Below are positions 17,254 through 18,480 of a stretch of DNA of 18,480 bases, in pieces. The position numbers were made by a program, and so were the translations under genes. This DNA comes from CAUYUA01 sp963575675. Its GTDB lineage: Bacteria > Pseudomonadota > Alphaproteobacteria > Azospirillales > Azospirillaceae. Under the pieces are notes generated by a model that did no database searches, was not told where the DNA came from, and saw only the letters and a program-made list of their open reading frames with translations. Within the stretch, counting starts at the first letter, position 1. Every line of letters starts with the position of its first letter. The stretch lies in the NCBI GenBank assembly GCA_963575675.1, contig CAUYUA010000254.1, forward strand, positions 1-18,480, given 5' to 3'.

Positions 17254-18396
17254 ATGGCGCTTCCTCCTTCCGATGGCGCAACCGCCAACGTCGCCGCAAT
17301 GGCGATGAACAAGCGAGTCGCTCAGCTTTTAACGCGATTCGGTCAAGACGGGAACCGCGTGCTCTCGGAAGCGGCGGCGTTTCCCAACGATATCGCGTCG
17401 TTGCTTCGACATCCAACTCTTGTCAACGAAAACGGCCTCATTAAGCTCCACACCATCGGCGCCATGGACGCTCTGATCTCTATGGCGATAGGCGCGCCTC
17501 CCGCCATGGCTCCGCCCAAAAACCTTCCGGCGATCGTCAACGCCCTAACCCTTTTTGTTCAAATTAATTTTACGCCGCAACTCTGTTGGCGTGAGAAAGA
17601 CACCCCCGAAGCATGGTCAACCCGCATTATCGATGTCTTATTTTCCGGCCTCGCCCAGAAGAAAGTGTTTAATCACGCCGATTTTATCGCTCTGGACCAC
17701 ATCAGCCAGAACCCCATGTGGCAGGGATTGTTCAATTACGCGCTAGGGCTGTTCTTGGCCGCCATTGCCGACCCGAAACGCGTCGCAACTCTTGACCGCA
17801 CAACGGCCGGCGGCGCTCTTCAAGCCTTCAAAGCCGCCGCCGTCGCCAGACAGGCGCGGCTGCCTAAAGTCAAATACGGCAATCCTATGGCCGGATTTAA
17901 AGACATCGCCGAATACGCCATCGGTGAATATCTGGATGGACTGAACGTCAACGAAGCTTTATCCCGCACGCTGGTGCAAAGCCAACTCGGCACCGGCAGC
18001 GCCGACGGCAAAGAGAAATTTCAAAGCTTTTTGAAAGACAACCAAATTCAACCCGAAACCTTTCCAACCACCGTCAATGTTCTTTATGAAAATATTCAGA
18101 GACTCTGCCGATTCCAGGAAAGCGAAGGCGAAGTCGCCGCCGTTTGCTATTCCTACGCGCAAGAAAAAAAAGAATCAGGAAAAATCGAGAAAATTTTCGG
18201 CAATTTCGCCGACCCAATATTCCCGGTCGCGGCAAAGTGTCGTCGTCACTTTGCATTCGACAACATCGAACCAAACGACGCAATTCAAATCATGGGGGGG
18301 GGGGGGGGGGCCCCCGTTTTTGGGCCCAATGTCGGGGGGGGGGGTTTTTGGGCCTGGGGGGTTTTTTTTTTAGGCGGCGAGAGGCCAATGTTTTAA
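17254..18396 (+). CDS. Unrecognised protein, 3' end disrupted by low-quality sequence
   Basis: The reading frame from ATG 17254 gives 380 residues, but only the part up to about 18288 (345 residues) looks real. After that it translates poly-G/poly-C sequence as Gly- and Phe-rich nonsense, so the true C-terminus is unknown. The start is uncertain: no good ribosome site is visible, and ATGs at 17299 and 17305 are alternatives. The sequence is Ala-rich and probably helical, with hydrophobic stretches (GAMDALISMAIGAP, FNYALGLFLAAIADP) that could be buried helices. Four cysteines are spread out, with no clear metal site. No signal peptide or known motif is visible. Base and codon use match the neighbouring genes. 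I do not recognise its family. Confidence 0.7.
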   Translation: MALPPSDGATANVAAMAMNKRVAQLLTRFGQDGNRVLSEAAAFPNDIASLLRHPTLVNENGLIKLHTIGAMDALISMAIGAPPAMAPPKNLPAIVNALTLFVQINFTPQLCWREKDTPEAWSTRIIDVLFSGLAQKKVFNHADFIALDHISQNPMWQGLFNYALGLFLAAIADPKRVATLDRTTAGGALQAFKAAAVARQARLPKVKYGNPMAGFKDIAEYAIGEYLDGLNVNEALSRTLVQSQLGTGSADGKEKFQSFLKDNQIQPETFPTTVNVLYENIQRLCRFQESEGEVAAVCYSYAQEKKESGKIEKIFGNFADPIFPVAAKCRRHFAFDNIEPNDAIQIMGGGGGAPVFGPNVGGGGFWAWGVFFLGGERPMF

Positions 18397-18480
18397 AATT
18401 AAATTATTTATTATTTGAATCGGAAGGACAACCTTTTGAATCCCAGCCACCCCCCCGGCCGGCAGCCGATTGCCGTTCTT
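18289..18480. other. Low-quality contig end with homopolymers
   Basis: A run of 17 G (18294-18310), then C5, T5, another run of 11 G, and a T10 run occur within about 80 bases, unlike the rest of the window. Such runs are typical of sequencing or assembly artefacts at contig ends. The last 100 bases look more normal but are AT-rich, with another C-run near 18450. Coding calls past 18288 should not be trusted. Confidence 0.75.

Overview
The window looks like one contig, or a stretch of one, from a moderately GC-rich Pseudomonadota, most likely an alphaproteobacterium. The clues are two paralogous ribbon-helix-helix proteins with the NGRRT-(V/I)RLE-WNAL signature common in Rhodospirillales-like genomes, a PstS of the alphaproteobacterial type, an ISL3-type transposase remnant and an EAL-CBS-GGDEF regulator. 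Species cannot be named from sequence alone. The left edge lies inside a tandem repeat and the right edge dissolves into poly-G/poly-C sequence, so both edges look like assembly breaks.

Layout. (1) 1-7022, plus strand: the 3' part of a giant repeat protein, open across the left edge. It has at least 8.6 perfect 435-bp (145-residue) in-frame repeats, then two diverged repeats, a putative Ig-like domain, a Ser/Pro-rich linker, a helical segment, an Ig-like module and a C-terminal caspase-family (C14/metacaspase-like) domain with the His and Cys dyad intact. (2) 7145-8200, plus: a membrane-anchored SPFH/Band 7 protein close behind it. (3) 8492-9511, plus: an orphan PstS phosphate-binding protein with Pho-box-like 11-bp-phased repeats upstream. 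(4) 10070-11347, plus: a UDP-N-acetylhexosamine 6-dehydrogenase of the TviB/WbpA type, ending at a strong bidirectional terminator. (5) 11462-13059, minus: a small cupin protein and thioredoxin reductase. (6) 13312-14448: two divergent paralogous RHH regulators sharing a 441-bp region with operator-like repeats. (7) 14560-15131: a GC-rich region with mutually exclusive pairings, tRNA-Thr(GGT), and an ISL3 transposase fragment. (8) 15132-16955, minus: an EAL-CBS-GGDEF cyclic-di-GMP protein. (9) 17254 to about 18288, plus: an unrecognised protein whose 3' end is lost in low-quality sequence.

How it fits together. Most genes are housekeeping or regulatory and only loosely linked. The candidate unusual system is the giant cadherin/Ig-like repeat protein ending in a caspase-like protease, followed by an SPFH membrane-scaffold gene. 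It could be a very long envelope or surface protein that places a protease domain at the membrane. That is inference: the N-terminus, any secretion signal and all upstream partners lie outside the window.
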